From Dactylorhiza incarnata (lineage: Eukaryota > Streptophyta > Magnoliopsida > Asparagales > Orchidaceae), in the NCBI GenBank assembly GCA_033032865.1, contig JAWHQI010000229.1, positions 2,132,501 to 2,196,500 on the forward strand: DNA of 64,000 nt, given 5' to 3'. A program made the translations under genes and the position numbers. Of this stretch, positions 21,764 through 32,559 are shown piece after piece. Under the pieces are notes generated by a model, which was not told the origin of the DNA, did no database searches, and worked only from the letters and a program-made list of their open reading frames with translations. Position 1 is the stretch's first letter. Every line of letters starts with the position of its first letter.

Positions 21764-23345
21764 ATGGTAGGAGGCGAGGATCAAGGCGAGGAGTTCAGCG
21801 AGTCACCACCGGTTGTAACGCCCAGGATGTTCGCAGATTTCAGGAGGGAGGTGCTCGACACTTTCGGACTCACGGTCGCGGCGCTGCGAAGTGAGTTCGC
21901 GGCCCCAGCACCTCAGGCAACCCCTCCCCCAGCAGCGGTCGGCGAGAATGCCCCTGGGGGAAGGGCCGGAAAAGAAATTGTTGGAGGTTCAGTGCAAGAC
22001 CTGGAGGGGCGAGTGCTGTTCGCCAGCCCGGCGAGCCCTGTGCCGGCGAGCGCGCGCCTGGAGGATGCAGCGACAGTGGGGGTGGTTCAGGAGAGCGCCG
22101 CTCTCGCGAGCGCGGTCCCCGCAAGCCCAAGTCAGGCGAGAGAGCTCGGGGGGGGGGGGGGGGGGGGGGGTGTGGAGCGAGAAGGGATGGCAGGAGGGGG
22201 AAGTCCCTTCTGCGAGCTGGTGCTTTCTGCGCCCGTCCCGGTAGGGTTCGAGGAGTGGGATAGGGTGTACTACAACGACAGGGATGACCCTGTCCAACAC
22301 CTCCAGTCTTTTGAGGACTCGGTCTCTATTAGGCCGATGTCAGATGCTTTCAAGTGTCGGCTCTTCGTCGTCACCCTTAAAGAAAAGGCCAGGGACTGGT
22401 TCCATCAACTCCCTATAGGATCGATCTACGCCTTTGAAGATTTGCACCGAAGTTTCCTGTTGCGATTCTCAACTTCAAAGAAGAGGAAGAAGGACGTCGA
22501 GTATCTCTTCAAAGTGAAGCAGGAGCCGAAGGAGTCGTTGGCTCGCTACGCGGACCGGTTCCAGGAGGAGGTGCTGCTCACCCAGGAGATGCATGGGTTT
22601 GCACTCCAGCTCGCCTCACGGTCGGGCTGAGGGAAAGTTTCTTCAAGATGGCTTTGAAGAGGAAAGCCCCCGTCTCCTACGAGGAGCTGATGGAGAGGGT
22701 GGCGGAGGAAATCGAGAGTGAGGAGGCCAACCCGGAACTCACCAAGAGGCTAGCAAAGCTCAGTGAGCCGGAGGTCAGGCAGCAAGAGGTGAGGAGAAGG
22801 GAAGAGTCCAGGGCCCCGGAGGGGGAGTGGAGGCATCATGGCGGAGGAATGCAAGGCCAAGGAAGGGGTTACGCCCTGGGAAGGGGCAACTTCTATGGGT
22901 GTCAGGGAAGGCCCCATCAGTTGGGATGGAGGCAAGGTCCGGGGGCGATGCCTCCTCCACCCCAGCAAGCCATGGCAATCAGGCGAGGAAGAGGAGGAAG
23001 AGGAAGGAGAGAAGAGGCGAGAGAAGAAGCAGGAGCGGGGAGGAGAAGAAGGAATAGGATGGCGGAGGCCGAGGCGAGGGAGGTGACGCTGCCGTACTGT
23101 GACTTCCATGATGAGGAAGGCCACGCGACGGCCACCTGCCCGGAGTTCCTGGAGACAAAAAGGGCCCGAGTACCCGCGCCGCGACAGCAGCAACCGGTGA
23201 GGATTGAGGAGGTTGAGCCTCAGGAGGAGGAGGAAAGGTGCGGGGACCGGGCTGATTTGGGGTCCCGAGGGGGGATCGGGGTGATCCATGGGGGGGGGGG
23301 ATTGAAGCAACCCGGAAGGCGAGCCTCCATACCATCTATCGTCGT
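21764..23345 (+). pseudogene. Tat element gag
   Basis: The frame starts at ATG 21764, 56 bp after the LTR. The capsid region includes DDPVQHLQSFEDSV and KARDWFHQLPIGSI, blocks typical of plant gypsy gag, and later a Tat-type finger CDFHDEEGHATATC near 23098-23140. A run of 23 G (22148-22170) sits in the variable N-terminal part. The frame stops at 22630 and the continuation is one register over from about 22605. A further shift occurs at the G run 23290-23300. Confidence 0.85.
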
Positions 23346-24150
23346 AGCGTGGCCTCGACATCCCTAGCCCCGCCCCCGACAGAGAAGATTTCCTTCACCC
23401 AGAAGGACATGCCGGGTTATGAGGACCCATTCTGCGATGCGTTGGTCATTCAGACAGCGATCGAGAACTTCACTGTTTCCCGAATCTTGGTGGATAACGG
23501 GAGTTCGGTCAATGTTATTTTCAACAAGGCGTTTGATGGGATGGAGGTGGAGGCGCGAAGGGTGTTGGCCGCGGATGGTCCGTTATTTGGATTCTCCGGG
23601 GAGAGAAAGGAAGTAGAAGGGGGAGTAGGACTCCATGTGGTCTTGGGGGGGGGGGGGGCAGTCCAGGAACTGCCGCTTTGTCATAGTGGATGCTCCCAGC
23701 AGTTATAGCGCCATCTTCGGACGACTGCTCATCAGCGCGTTCCGCTGTGTCCCCTCCATTTTCCACCACTGTCTTAAGTTCAATGATGGAGGAGTCCAGG
23801 TCCGAATCAGAGGAGATCCGAAGGTAACAAGGCAGTGCTACGTGACGACAGTCAACACCATCTCTTGGATGGGAGAGGCAGAGAAATGGGACCTGGAGGT
23901 GGGTGAGCCGACAGGGCTTGGAGGAGAGGGCCGGAAGGAGGAGATGGAGCAGAGGTCAGAGGAGCCGATGGAGGAGGAAGAGGTAGAGGGTCAGGCCCAG
24001 GGAGGGGGGGGGGGGGGGGGGGCAGAAGAATTGATGGTGGTTGGGCAAGTAGGAAAGGAGGGGGAGGTCGAAGCACTCTCTAGTGGCGAAGAGAAGGAAG
24101 GAGATTGGGGAGAACAGTCCCGGTTGGAGGCCGTGGAGGAGGTCTTGGAG
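23346..24150 (+). pseudogene. Tat element aspartic protease
   Basis: The core ILVDNGSSVNVIF (near 23485-23525) is the protease active site; D-N-G-S is the variant common in Tat elements. RFVIVDAPSSYSAIFGR follows in another frame after a run of 14 G (23645-23658). A glutamate/glycine-rich linker with a 19-G run (24004-24022) leads to RT. It would process the gag-pol polyprotein if intact. Confidence 0.82.
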
Positions 24151-25616
24151 CTCGAAGTCACCATCCGAGCCGGTGTGGTGGAGAAAGTCAGGATCAGCGG
24201 GGAGCTCGGCCTGGAGGAGCAGAAGCAGATCCTAGCATGCGTTCAGGAGAACGTGGATGTCTTCGCTTGGAGCGCCGCGGAGATGCCCGGGATCGATGCG
24301 GATGTGGCTTGCCACCGCCTCAATCTCGACCCCGGCACCCGTCCCATCCGTCAAAAGAGGAGGGCCATAGCAGACAAGCTGGAAGGACCCATCCGAGAGG
24401 AGGTGGGTAAGCTCATTCAGGCAGGGTTTGTATCAGAGATCCAGTATCCATGTTGGGTCTCTAACGTGGTCATGGTGAAGAAGGGGAGAGGTAAGTGGAG
24501 AATGTGTATCGACTTTTCCTTGCTTAATAAATCGTGCCCCAAGGATTGCTACCCTTGCCTAGAATCGACGCGCTGGTTGACTCAGCCGTCGGTTTCCCTA
24601 TAATGTCTTTTCTAGATGCTTTTTCAGGTTATCATCAGATTCGCATGCACCCCCCTGACATCAAGGATGTCTCCTTCATCACGGGGGATGGGTGTTATTG
24701 TTATAAGATGATGCCCTTCGGGCTCAAGAATGCAAGTGCCACGTACCAAAGAATGATGGACAGGATCTTCCGAGAACAAAAGGGGAGAAACCTGGAGGTC
24801 TACGTCGATGATCTCATGGTAAAGAGTCGGGACCTCGAAGCCCACCTCCGAGACCTTGAAGAGACCTTTAAGACTTTCGGAAGTATAAGATGAAGCTCAA
24901 CCCCTTGAAGTGTGTCTTCGGGGCTAGCCGAGGGAAATTCCTAGGTCACCTGCTCACCCCGGCGGGGGTGGAGCCAAACCCGGACAAGGTCAAGGCAATA
25001 ATAGAGTTGGGATCGCCCAGAAACTCGAAGGAGGTTCATAGCCTCACTGGAAAGCTGGCCGGACTCAGTAGGTTCCTCTCCAAGGCGGGAGACAGGTGTG
25101 CACCCTTTTTCAAGGTGTTAAGGGGAAACAAAAAATTCGAATGGACCTCGGAGTGTGAGGGAGCCTTCCAGGCTTTGAAAGAACAACTCACTCAAACTCC
25201 TCTCCTACAAGGGCTGAGACCTGGAGAGGACCTATCCCTATACCTGGGGGTAGGGTCCGAGGCAGTAAGCTCAGTACTGATCCGGGAAGAAGGGAGAAAA
25301 CAGTTCACCATCTACTACGTCAGCCGAGTGCTGAGGAAGGCGGAGCTCCGGTACCCGATCCTGGAAAAGTTGGTCTTCGCATTGGTAGTGGCGGCCCGAA
25401 TGCTCCGACCTTACTTCCAGGCACATTCGATCAAGGTAGTGACTGATCACCCGCTTTGCAAAGTCATGGAAGGGGTGGAGCACTCGGGAAGGTTGGCAAA
25501 GTGGTCCGTGGAGCCGAGTGAGTTCAATGTTACGTTCGTGCCCAGGGCGTCGATCAAGGCCCAAGCAGTGGCAGACTTCATGGCTGACTACACGACCGAA
25601 GTAGGGGAGCATGAAT
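24151..25616 (+). pseudogene. Tat element reverse transcriptase and first RNase H
   Basis: The RT is seen as SNVVMVKKGRGKWRMCIDF, then after a one-base slip near 24555 FLDAFSGYHQIRM, MMPFGLKNASATYQRMM and the catalytic YVDDLMVKS, and after another slip near 24885 KCVFGASRGKFLGHLL. RNase H follows (FTIYYVSRVL, RYPILEKLVFALV, VVTDHPL). The usual first aspartate position reads YLGVGSEAV, so this copy of the domain looks degenerate, as reported for Tat elements. Confidence 0.88.
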
Positions 25617-27366
25617 CCCCCCCCCCCCCCCACAGCGGCATGGAAGCTGTTGGTGGATGGTGCGTCAGGAAAGCACTCCTATGGAGGGGGAATCATCTTG
25701 GTGAGCCCCCAAGGGACAAAGATTGAGCAAGCTTTGAACATCCACTTCCCGATTACCAACAACCAAGCAGAGTACGAGGCGGTGATAGCGGGCCTGCGGT
25801 TAGCTCGGGAACTGGGAGTGCAAGATGTGGAGGTCTCGACGGACTCCATGGTGGTAGCATGCCAAGTCAGGGGAGAGTTTGAGGCAAAGGACCCGACCCT
25901 CCCGCGGTACTTGGAGAAGGTCAAGGGGGTCATCGGGCATTTCCGCACTTTCTCCGTCAAGCACATGCCAAGAGAAGAGAGCACCCCCGCAGACCTCTTA
26001 GCCAAGTTCGGTCCCCGAGCAGGGGGAACGGCTTCGGAACTCTTCCGACCCACCATCGAGGAAGGAGAACTGATGGAGGTGGATCAGCGGGTCTCGTGGA
26101 TGGACCCCTTCATCACCTTCCTATCATCAGGGAAGTTCCCTGAAGAAGACATAGACAGACGACACTTTAGGTATAAGTCAGCTTATTATTCCTTGCATGC
26201 AGGAGGGCTATATAGGAAAACTCTCTCGGGACTCCTGGCCCGTTGTGTTTCCGAGGAGGAGGTCCCGAAAGTCCTAGAAGAGATTCACTCCGGGGAGTGT
26301 GGCAGTCACTCCGGGAGCCGAACTCTGGAGGAGAGGGTGTTGAGACAAGGCTACTTCTGGCCTACCCTCAGCAAAGATGTCGCGGAATTCGCAAGGAAAT
26401 GTACAAAGTGTCGGCTCTATGCTCCACTCCAACTCCTCCCAGCTCAGAGGCTCCGGACCATCACAGCTCCCTGGCCTTTTGCCATATGGGGGTTGGACCT
26501 AGTTGGCCCTTTCCCTCAAGCTAGTGGTCAGAGGAGGTTCTTACTGGTCATGATCGATTACTTCTCCAAATGGGTAGAAGTGAAGGCGCTGGCCAAGGTA
26601 ACATCTCAAGTTGTAAAGAATTTTGTGTGGGGAGAAATAATTTGCAGGCACGGCCTCCCTCTGGCTATAGTGACAGACAATGGGCCACAATTTGCTAGCG
26701 AAGAATTTGTTAGCTTCTGCACTCAGCTTGACATCGATCTCAGGTTCGCATCGGTTCACCATCCGAGAAGTAATGGCCAGGTGGAGGCGGCGAACAAGGT
26801 AATCGTCAACCTACTGAAGAAAAAGGTGGAGAACTTCCGGGGGAATTGGGTGGAGCAGCTACCATCTGTCCTCTGGGCCCTGAGGACTACTCCGAACACC
26901 GCCACCGGGGAGACTCCGTTCAAGCCTTCTCACGGGTCCGAGGCTGTCCTTCCCATAGAGTTCGAGGTAAGGACCCCCAGGGTGATCGCTGCAGGCGAGG
27001 GGGATGAAGAGTGGCTAGTGGCTAATGATGCGGAACAAAGGCTATCCTTAGACCTGGTGGAGGAACTCCGGGACCTGGCCACCGTCAGGCAGGAGGAAGT
27101 CAAGCGACGAATGGCCCGGTATTTCGACAAGCACATCCAAATAAAGCATTTCCAAAAAGGAGATCTGGTCCTGAAGAAGGTCGACGCGGCCGGAAGAGGA
27201 GCCGCGGTGGGTAAGTTTAACCCCAATTGGGAGGGTCCATACATTGTAAGCGAAGTACTCAAGTCGGGGGGGGGGGGGGGGGGGGGGGGTATCACCTCCG
27301 GGATGTGGAAGGGGTACCTCTCGGCCGAGGCAGAAGTGGAGATGATTTGAAACGATTCTACCCTTG
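25617..27366 (+). pseudogene. Tat second RNase H and integrase
   Basis: After a run of 15 C the frame opens into the extra archaeal-type RNase H: LLVDGAS, NNQAEYEAVIAGL and VSTDSMVV carry its acidic residues. Then come the integrase HHCC zinc domain (CTKCRLY near 26400) and the DDE core: LDLVGPF, TDNGPQF and the glutamate in NGQVEAANK. A run of 24 G (27266-27289) shifts the C-terminal tail, whose proper-looking frame ends at the TGA of 27364-27366. This is the best preserved part of pol. Confidence 0.9.
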
Positions 27367-27445
27367 AAAGTTTTTACTATATTATTAGTTGAATATCTTA
27401 CTTCTTCATATGATAAGTTGTAACTGCTAGGTGATGGTAACAAAG

Positions 27446-28221
27446 GTGATAAGTATTGGTGCTGGAATGCCCCAGATCGATTCCGCTTCCGGGCTCTCAC
27501 TAGACGGGGGGTTTCAGGTTGATCTCTGGAGAGGCTGACAGGGTGATAAGTATTAGTGCTGGAATGCCCCAGATCGATTCCGCTCTCGGGCTCTCACTAG
27601 ACGGGGGGTTTCAAGTTGATCTCTGGAGAGGCTGGCAGGGTGATAAGTATTAGTGCTGGAATGCCCCAGATCGATTCCGCTCTCGGACTCTCACTAGACG
27701 GGGGGTTTCAGGTTGATCTCTGGAGAGGCTGGCAGGGTGATAAGTATTAGTGTTGGAATGCCCCAGATCGATTCCGCTCCCGGGCTCTCACGAGACGGGG
27801 GGTTTCAGGTTGATCTCTGTAGAGGCTGGCAGGGTGATAAGTATTGGTGCTGGAATGCCCCAGATCGATTCCGCTCCCGGGCTCTCACTAGACGGGGGGT
27901 TTCAGGTTGATCTCTGGAGAGGCTGGCAGGATGATAAGTATTGGTGCTGGAATGCCCCAGATCAATTCCGCTCCCGGGCTCTCACTAGACGAGGGGTTTC
28001 AGGTTGATCTCTGGAGAGGCTGGCAGGGTAATAAGTATTGGTGCTGGAATGCCCCAGATCGATTCCGCTCCCGGGCTCTCACTAGACGGGGGGTTTCAGG
28101 TTGATCTCTAGAGAGGCTGGCAGGGTGATAAGTATTGGTGCTGGAATGCCCCAGATCGATTCCGCTCCCGGGCTCTCACTAGGCGGGGGTTTCAGGTTGA
28201 TCTCTGGAGGGGCTGGCACGG
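27446..28221 (+). repeat. 97-bp tandem repeat, eight copies, in the Tat 3' region
   Basis: Copies begin at 27446, 27543, 27640, 27737, 27834, 27931, 28028 and 28125, always 97 bp apart, each starting near GTGATAAGTATTGGTGCTGG. They differ by a few substitutions. Tat elements are known to carry variable tandem arrays downstream of integrase that can seed satellites. The open frames across the array are by-products of the 97-bp period. Confidence 0.95.
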
Positions 28222-28748
28222 AGATGAGTTTCTCATAAAGGCAGGTTGGAAAGCCTCAGGTCGACAAGTCCTCTGTACTGACCAGGGCCATCTCGCTCGG
28301 CGAGAGGAAGGGATTTCGCACCACAAAAAAGGGGCCAGCGGGGTCCTCGCAGGGCGATCGCCTAGGAGAGGTATTGCGAGCAGGATCTGCGAGGAGGCCT
28401 GCAAGAACCCCAAAGGTGAGAGAGGAGTCCTCGCCGGGAGGGAGCATACCGTGCGAGGCCCTAAGGAGAAGGTAGTCCTAAAACACCTAGTCCCAAGGCA
28501 TGAGAAAAAGCGAGACCAATTGAAAGCGGAGTCTGTGCCAGAACCGTCGAAATACGCGAGAATCGGCTTGGCGAGAACGATAAAAATACGCAAGAACGTG
28601 ATATAAGCGTATGAAAATAACAAGACAGAAAAGACGAGCACAATGAACAAGGCAGAAACTGCATTTACATTTCACAGTTCAATTACAGTTTGCGGCGATC
28701 TCGCCAGCCAAAATGAAGCAAAAGAACAAAAAGTAAAAATCATAAGTA
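28222..28748. other. spacer between tandem array and antisense gene, with LTR-derived piece
   Basis: A stretch at 28336-28405 (GTCCTCGCAGGGCGATCGCC and onward) closely matches 21155-21225 of the LTR, an internal duplication of LTR sequence. No gene is seen. Confidence 0.6.
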
Positions 28749-30706
28749 TCAGAGATCACTCGCGGACCCCTCCTCATCATCGCTACTCTTCACTGGCGGG
28801 AGCGGAATGAAGAGCTCCGGGACGATGTCTTCCAGAGTAACGCCGGCCACGTCGGCGGATAGGAGGCCGGCCACCTTCATCGTCTGGAAGATATAGCGAG
28901 CCGACTCGGTGGACTCCTCGCGGATTTCCTCGTCTCGCGCTCGCCGCTCTTCCTTCAGGCGGCGGGGGGAAGGGGGAACGGCGGCACGGGACAGCTCGCG
29001 ATTAAGAACTTTCAACCCGGCCACCTCGCCCTCTAGGCCTTGAATGCGAGCGTCAGTTCTTTTGGCAGCTGCGGTGTCCTATAAGCGAAAGACAAGTTCA
29101 GAAAGCGAACGGGTTGAAAGAGAGAAGTGGCGAGGTCTAGGTAACTCACCACACCGCTCGCTGCGGCGAGCAACTTCTCCTTCAGCTGCGCATTCTCGGC
29201 GAGGAGCACCTGATAAGCCCTCGCGAGCTCCACATTCTGTTGCTCTAGTTGCAGACATCGCCTTCCTGTCATATGGGCGAGCTCACCGGAGCGCAGATGG
29301 GACCTCACGCTCTCATAGGCGAGGGTCTTTGAGGTCTCGTCCTTGTAGGACCCGGCATCCTCGCGCCCGTAGAGGGCGAAGGGGAAGTCATAGGCATGGC
29401 CGCTGACGGTCGGCTTCTCCACCCAGGAAGGAAGGATGGTGGAAACTTCAGCTTTGTTAACCTCCGGCTTCCAATAAACCAGGAGCTCGCCGGTCTCATC
29501 CCTGCGTCTCTGGCCGAGCCCGAAGTTCCGATGGTTAACTGGAATGGGCGGGTCAGAGGTCTTCGCGGCCTCCTCGCTCTCCTTATCGCCCCCCTCTCCT
29601 CGGAGAGGATGGTTAGGTCGATCTCGCCAGGGGCGGCTTCAGAGTGCCCCTTTCCCTTAGAGGGGGCGAGCGAGCCTTGGCTCTTCTTGCCTCTCTTCTT
29701 GGGCAGAGACTTTGAGGCTGGGCCCCGGCTGTTGGAGGCCTCCGATCTCTTGCGAGAAGAGAGCTCAGCCGGGGTGGTGGTATCACGGCAGGCCTCCGCT
29801 CCCATGGTCGCGAGAGCGTGGGTGGAGGAAGACTTCCGTTTGCTTGCGTAGGGGGGGTTGAGTGGTAGATCTCGCTCACCTGAAAAAGTGAGGGTTAGAC
29901 ATCTAGCGCGGAAAACGTTGAAACCATGGAAGTTAGCGGGCGAGATCATTACCTTCCCCGGCGAGCACTGGGGGTAGCGAGTCGAGGTTGCGGTGAAGAT
30001 ACACAACCTCGAAGTTCTTCTTGCAGAAGAACTGGTATAAGGCGGCGGCGTGGCCGCCGAGAGTAGGAGGACGGTAAGTGGTCTTGCTGTACTGAACAGG
30101 CGAGAAAGGGATGTTACCAAAGTTCCCCTTGACGAAGAGGAACTTCTGAGCCCAGTAGTGAGCTTTGTTGACAGTCTCGTCGACCTTGGGGCCCGAGCCC
30201 ACAAAGTAAGCAGTCCCATCTTTATACGCACGGAAAGAGAACAGCTTCCGGAAAACCGGAAGGCTGAACTCGATGCGCTCCTCGCGCATATAGCAGGCGA
30301 AGGCGATGATGACCGCCATCGCGTGGGGGTCAGTTGACCCGGTATCACACCGTAGTGTCTTAGCGCCTAGCGAGCAAGATGGCGAGACCGTCAGTTAAGC
30401 GAGGAAGAATCCATTCTCATCTAAGGAAAGGAAGGCGAGATTAGTAGTTACCTGGCGAACTTCTGGCCACAGAGGTAGCCTCAGACCCACCGCGAAATGG
30501 GCTATGGGGATCACGAGTTCATCAGGCAGGGGGGCATTTATTGCGTCATCCTTGGTAGGTTGGCGAGCGGTAAACTCCGACGGGATAAAGTCGGCGACGG
30601 CAGTGAGATATTCCTCCTCCGTCAAGTTCGCCAGGAAGAAGGAGTGGTCGGTAAAGGCCCATGCACACTTCAACCTGCCCTCAGCCTCGCTCTGGTCACC
30701 GACCAT
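28749..30706 (-). pseudogene. Tat antisense gene 1, Transposase_28-like, four exons
   Basis: Reading on the minus strand from ATG 30706 (the first ATG after the TATA at 30824-30831), coding exons are 30452-30706, 29953-30366, 29150-29879 and 28749-29078. Introns of 85, 73 and 71 bp have GT...AG ends (30367-30451, 29880-29952, 29079-29149). The N-terminal half (LPLWPEVRQ, IPGQLTP, FACYMREERIEFSLPVFRKLF) resembles the putative gypsy-type transposon domain PF04195. Then come a basic low-complexity stretch and a C-terminal coiled coil with LEQQNVELARAYQVLLAENA. Two one-base losses (near 30330, and at the C/G run 29592-29597) break it. Exon phases otherwise fit a protein of about 575 residues. Function is unknown. 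Confidence 0.75.
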
Positions 30707-30823
30707 CTTGAAGTCCTGCAAGGAAGAGAATAGTGCAAGAAAGAGGGGGAAATGCGAGAGCTCCGGAGCAGTGAGGGAAGAGGGTCGACGGTAAATGCGG
30801 TGGTTGACACAGTTATGACAACC

Positions 30824-30831
30824 TATTTATA
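30824..30831 (-). promoter_or_regulatory. TATA box of antisense gene 1
   Basis: The minus strand reads TATAAATA about 118 bp upstream of ATG 30706, with no ATG in between. That fits a 5' UTR of about 90 bases. Confidence 0.55.
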
Positions 30832-30839
30832 GCAAAAGT

Positions 30840-31203
30840 AAAAGAGCGGGAAGAAGCCCAAGCGCCGCTGAGTGCGGTTAGCCAAAATATCACATCAGGA
30901 TCGTAGGCGAGAACTCCCTGCGAGGTTAGCATGAGCAAATTCTTTGCAAGGGCAGCATGAGCAAACGGAATAGCGAAGAGAACCAATCGCGAGACAGTTT
31001 TAGCGAGAGCAGAAGGGCTCGTTGCGAGAATAGCATAACAAAGAAGGAATACGGATATACAAATCGCGAGCGAAAGCTAATAAACGACTATAAATAATTA
31101 CTGCTGAACGAGAACCCACAAATATATGTCGCAAACAATTAGGAAATTGTTCGAAGTAGCGGCGAGCATTAGCAGATAATAAAAGTTCGCAGAAACGTAG
31201 GAG
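30840..31203. other. spacer between the two Tat antisense genes
   Basis: No frame or repeat was recognised apart from GCGAGA/GCGAGC-rich wording shared with the LTR. It should hold upstream control sequence of antisense gene 1 and the 3' end of antisense gene 2. Confidence 0.5.
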
Positions 31204-32148
31204 TTAGCGGGGGTCGTGGGGCAACCACTTCCATCGGCCGCCACCCCGCGACCCGAACCTCGGCGGTACCCTGGAATTATAGTAATCCTGGGCCGTACGG
31301 CCCTCTCGATCCATCAGGAAGGCATAATCCCTCATCCTCGCGATGTGCACCTCCGACGACGTGGCCATCTCGTCTTGGGCGCGAGGCACCGCGGCTCAGA
31401 GTCTCGCGCACTCCTCCATCATAACAACTTGCCTATCCTCAGTGACCTCCCTATCCCGTCTCGCTTGAAGATTAAGGTCCATCAGCATCCTACCATGTTT
31501 CTGAAGCAACTCTGCGGTTCGCCGCTTCATCATCTCAAGATCTCGCGGGTCCCCTAAGAAGTCTTCCACTTGGTCTGGGAGGGGGGACACCTCGTCGTCG
31601 CCAAACTCGGAATCGGTAGGCGGATTTTCGGAATTCTCTGCAAAAATATTACGAAAAGGTTAGATGGCGCGTTCAAGTTCGCGCATGGCAGGGGGACGTC
31701 GGAATGCTTACCCGGAAGGGGGCGAGAACTCTCAGGGCGGTCCTGGAAGACGTTGTCGTAGTGGGGGTAGAGGGATTCGCCTAAACCAGGAGGGTAGGCT
31801 GTGTTGTTGATTGGGGTAATATTTGGCGGTCGAGCGCCGCCAGCGCCCTCGCTCCCCAGGAGATCGAACCTTGTCATGTCCACAGTTTTGTCAGGAAAGG
31901 ACGAAAATGGAAGCCGTGAATCTTCGCGAGCCGGGGTCTTCCGGAGCGAGACTGTGAAAAACTGGGAGTAAGAGGTCGATAGTCAACGAAAGGAGAGTCA
32001 GTGAGCGAGATTAAGGGCGTACCTTCGGCGTTTTTGCCAGCGAGATGTGTGTCTACTGGCGGACTTCGGCGAGACCCACCGCCAAGCTCGCCAATTTCCT
32101 TGTTCGGGAAAATCTCCTGTTAGCTAGAGGAATAGCTCATACCTTCTC

Positions 32149-32179
<31 letters not shown>

Positions 32180-32366
32180 GGTTATCCGGGGAAGAGTCTA
32201 GCAGCACGGAGTCGTCCCCGGTTCGGCAAGCCGCCTTAGCCTTTTTAGTCTTCGGCGACTGAGCGGGAGGCGGCCGATTCATCCAGGCGAGGACCCTGGT
32301 CGTGGAGGGTAGCCCGCCAACTCTCACAGCCTTCAGGCGAGCCTCAGCTTCTTCAGAAAGCGGCAT
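31204..32366 (-). pseudogene. Tat antisense gene 2, multi-exon, function unknown
   Basis: ATG 32366 is the first ATG after a TATA box at 32437-32444. Exon 1 is rich in P and K and is disturbed by a run of 29 C on this strand (32149-32177). Downstream coding blocks are about 32116-32023, 31951-31712 and 31637-31204, separated by GT...AG introns 31952-32022 (71 bp) and 31638-31711 (74 bp) that keep the reading phase. The last exon has a charged helical stretch (EMMKRRTAELLQKHGRMLMD), an in-frame TGA at 31393-31395 and ends GGGRWKWLPHDPR. I recognise no family. Confidence 0.62.
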
Positions 32367-32436
32367 CTCCTGACAGCTACAGTACGGGACAAAAAGAAAA
32401 AAGAGTGACGGCGCGCGTCACTGAGGCTCGGGACGA

Positions 32437-32444
32437 TATTTATA
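32437..32444 (-). promoter_or_regulatory. TATA box of antisense gene 2
   Basis: The minus strand reads TATAAATA about 70 bp upstream of ATG 32366. Confidence 0.55.
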
Positions 32445-32559
32445 GCCCCCAGGGTGGGTCCTACCAAAGATTCCTGACAGATCATCAAAAAGACTGGCGA
32501 ATACCAGGGGTTGGATGTTTCTTCGCGAGCCTAAATAGCCTCGCGAAGAGCGGGAATTG

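Noticed and set aside
27713..28104. Frames of 65-85 residues with repeating sequence
   Set aside because: Periodic readthrough of the 97-bp tandem repeat.
27446..28221. Possible CRISPR-like array
   Set aside because: Units are 97 bp and contiguous without spacers, in a plant retroelement; it is an ordinary tandem repeat.
29305..30348. A single 347-residue minus-strand protein
   Set aside because: It crosses two introns and one frameshift; the exon model with phase-matched GT-AG introns explains conserved domains better. Only its middle part (about 29600-29879) is real coding.
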